The position numbers and the translations under genes were made by a program. Below the pieces are notes generated by a model, which was given only the letters and a program-made list of their open reading frames with translations, made no database searches and was not told where the DNA came from. From assembly GCF_000003605.2 (NCBI RefSeq), contig NW_003156347.1:1-20433 (forward strand): DNA of 20,433 nt. Direction: 5' to 3'. Of this stretch, positions 19,816 to 20,433 are shown piece after piece (position 1 is the first letter of the stretch; each line of letters starts with the position of its first letter). This DNA is from Saccoglossus kowalevskii (Eukaryota; Hemichordata; Enteropneusta; Harrimaniidae).

Positions 19816-20433
19816 TATACGGCGATCATCGCTATTGGAGTGAAGGACTACTAGTATACGGCGATCATCGCTATTGGAGTGAGGGACTACTAGTATACGG
19901 TGACCATCGCTATTGGAGTGAGGGACTACTAGTATACGGCGATCATCGCTATTGGAGTGAAGGACTACTAGTATATGGCGACCATCGCTATTGGAGTGAG
20001 GGACTACTAGTATACGGCGACCATCGCTATTGGAGTGAGGGACTACTAGTATACGGCGACCATCGCTATTGGAGTGAGGGACTACTAGTATACGGCGATC
20101 ATCGCTATTGGAGTGAAGGACTACTAGTATATGGCGACCAACGCTATTGGAGTGAGGGACTACTAGTATATGGCGACCATCGCTATTGGAGTGAGGGACT
20201 ACTAGTATACGGCGACCATCGCTATTGGAGTGAGGGACTACTAGTAAACGGCGACCATCACTATTGGAGTGAGGGACTACTAGTATACGGCGACCATCGC
20301 TATTGGAGTGAGGGACTACTAATAAACGGCGATCATCACTATTGGAGTGAGGGACTACTAGTATACGGCGACCATCACTATTGGAGTGAGGGACTACTAG
20401 TATACGGCGACCATCGCTATTGGAGTGAGGGAC
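19704..20433 (+). CDS. 13-residue-repeat ORF, array 7, open to window end (doubtful)
   Basis: The frame is open from ATG 19704 through the lead-in and 15 repeats to the end of the window, with no stop or frameshift. Its 3' end is not visible. The same doubts about coding apply as for the intact copies at 5019 and 8349. Confidence 0.2.
   Translation, partial: MQMDFSFLKCPHDHNCTIVEKYILCCHKIRTYAACYLVYGDHRYWSEGLLVYGDHRYWSEGLLVYGDHRYWSEGLLVYGDHRYWSEGLLVYGDHRYWSEGLLVYGDHRYWSEGLLVYGDHRYWSEGLLVYGDHRYWSEGLLVYGDQRYWSEGLLVYGDHRYWSEGLLVYGDHRYWSEGLLVNGDHHYWSEGLLVYGDHRYWSEGLLINGDHHYWSEGLLVYGDHHYWSEGLLVYGDHRYWSEG
19816..20433 (+). repeat. Minisatellite array 7, truncated by the window edge
   Basis: There are 15 full units and 33 bp of a sixteenth, with no indels. 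The head order is that of array 4 (GATCAT/GAA, GATCAT, GGTGACC, GATCAT/GAA, TATATGG, then a CCAACGC unit, AAACGG and AATAAACGG). It runs off the right edge, so total length is unknown. Confidence 0.95.

Noticed and set aside
2647-20433. CRISPR-like array
   Set aside because: The units are contiguous with no unique spacers between them, the 397-bp segments are the same sequence, and the flanks are eukaryotic with no cas genes.
2250-20433. rDNA intergenic spacer
   Set aside because: The layout is similar, but no 18S, 28S or 5S sequence is present and the boundary carries a polymerase II type TATA box.

Overview
The window looks like animal nuclear DNA, probably from a marine invertebrate. A bivalve mollusc is my best guess, with low confidence. 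The reasons are an AT-rich left flank, a decayed non-LTR retroelement tail with a UUCG hairpin and AATAAA, an upstream region with animal-type promoter motifs, and a minisatellite whose variants look like germline CpG methylation decay. Nothing suggests a bacterium or a phage: there are no operons or ribosome binding sites, and most predicted ORFs in the flank lack an ATG.

Layout. (1) 1-505: AT-rich flank, no gene seen. (2) 506-1228: decayed 3' end of a LINE-like retroelement, with two reading-frame pieces, internal stops, a UUCG-loop hairpin and AATAAA. (3) 1229-2090: no gene seen. (4) 2091-2320: promoter-like region with an NRF1-like palindrome, a CACGTG E-box, a GC box, a CRE-like site and a TATA box. 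(5) 2250-20433: a two-level tandem repeat that fills the rest of the window and runs off its right edge.

The two-level repeat. A 397-bp spacer occurs seven times (starts 2250, 4734, 6516, 8064, 11604, 14243, 19419). The copies appear identical except for one A/G site. Each spacer is followed by an array of 39-bp units holding 53, 35, 29, 80, 57, 122 and at least 15 full units. The six complete arrays end in the same 20-bp partial unit that runs into the next spacer. The arithmetic closes to the base, apart from a +3 insertion in array 4, a -1 deletion in array 5, and a -1 plus a +2 in array 6. Variant units occur in a largely conserved order, so spacer plus array is a higher-order repeat whose lengths changed by whole-unit gains and losses.

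Coding or not. Because 39 is a multiple of 3, one frame stays open as a 13-residue repeat (LLVYGDHRYWSEG). It starts from an ATG in the spacer and ends at a shared TAA in the next spacer. Arrays 2 and 4 are uninterrupted (509 and 1095 aa). Arrays 1 and 3 share a TAG, arrays 5 and 6 share a -1 frameshift, and array 6 has a further +2. With no signal peptide, an overlapping upstream ORF in better start context, and CpG-decay-type variation, I favour a macrosatellite with duplicated promoter-like spacers over a working protein family. Transcription and translation cannot be excluded from sequence alone.

The most notable features are the TATA-box-bearing spacer repeated at every array boundary, a 10-bp element that reads both as TATA box and as poly(A) signal, and the mosaic history recorded by shared mutations.
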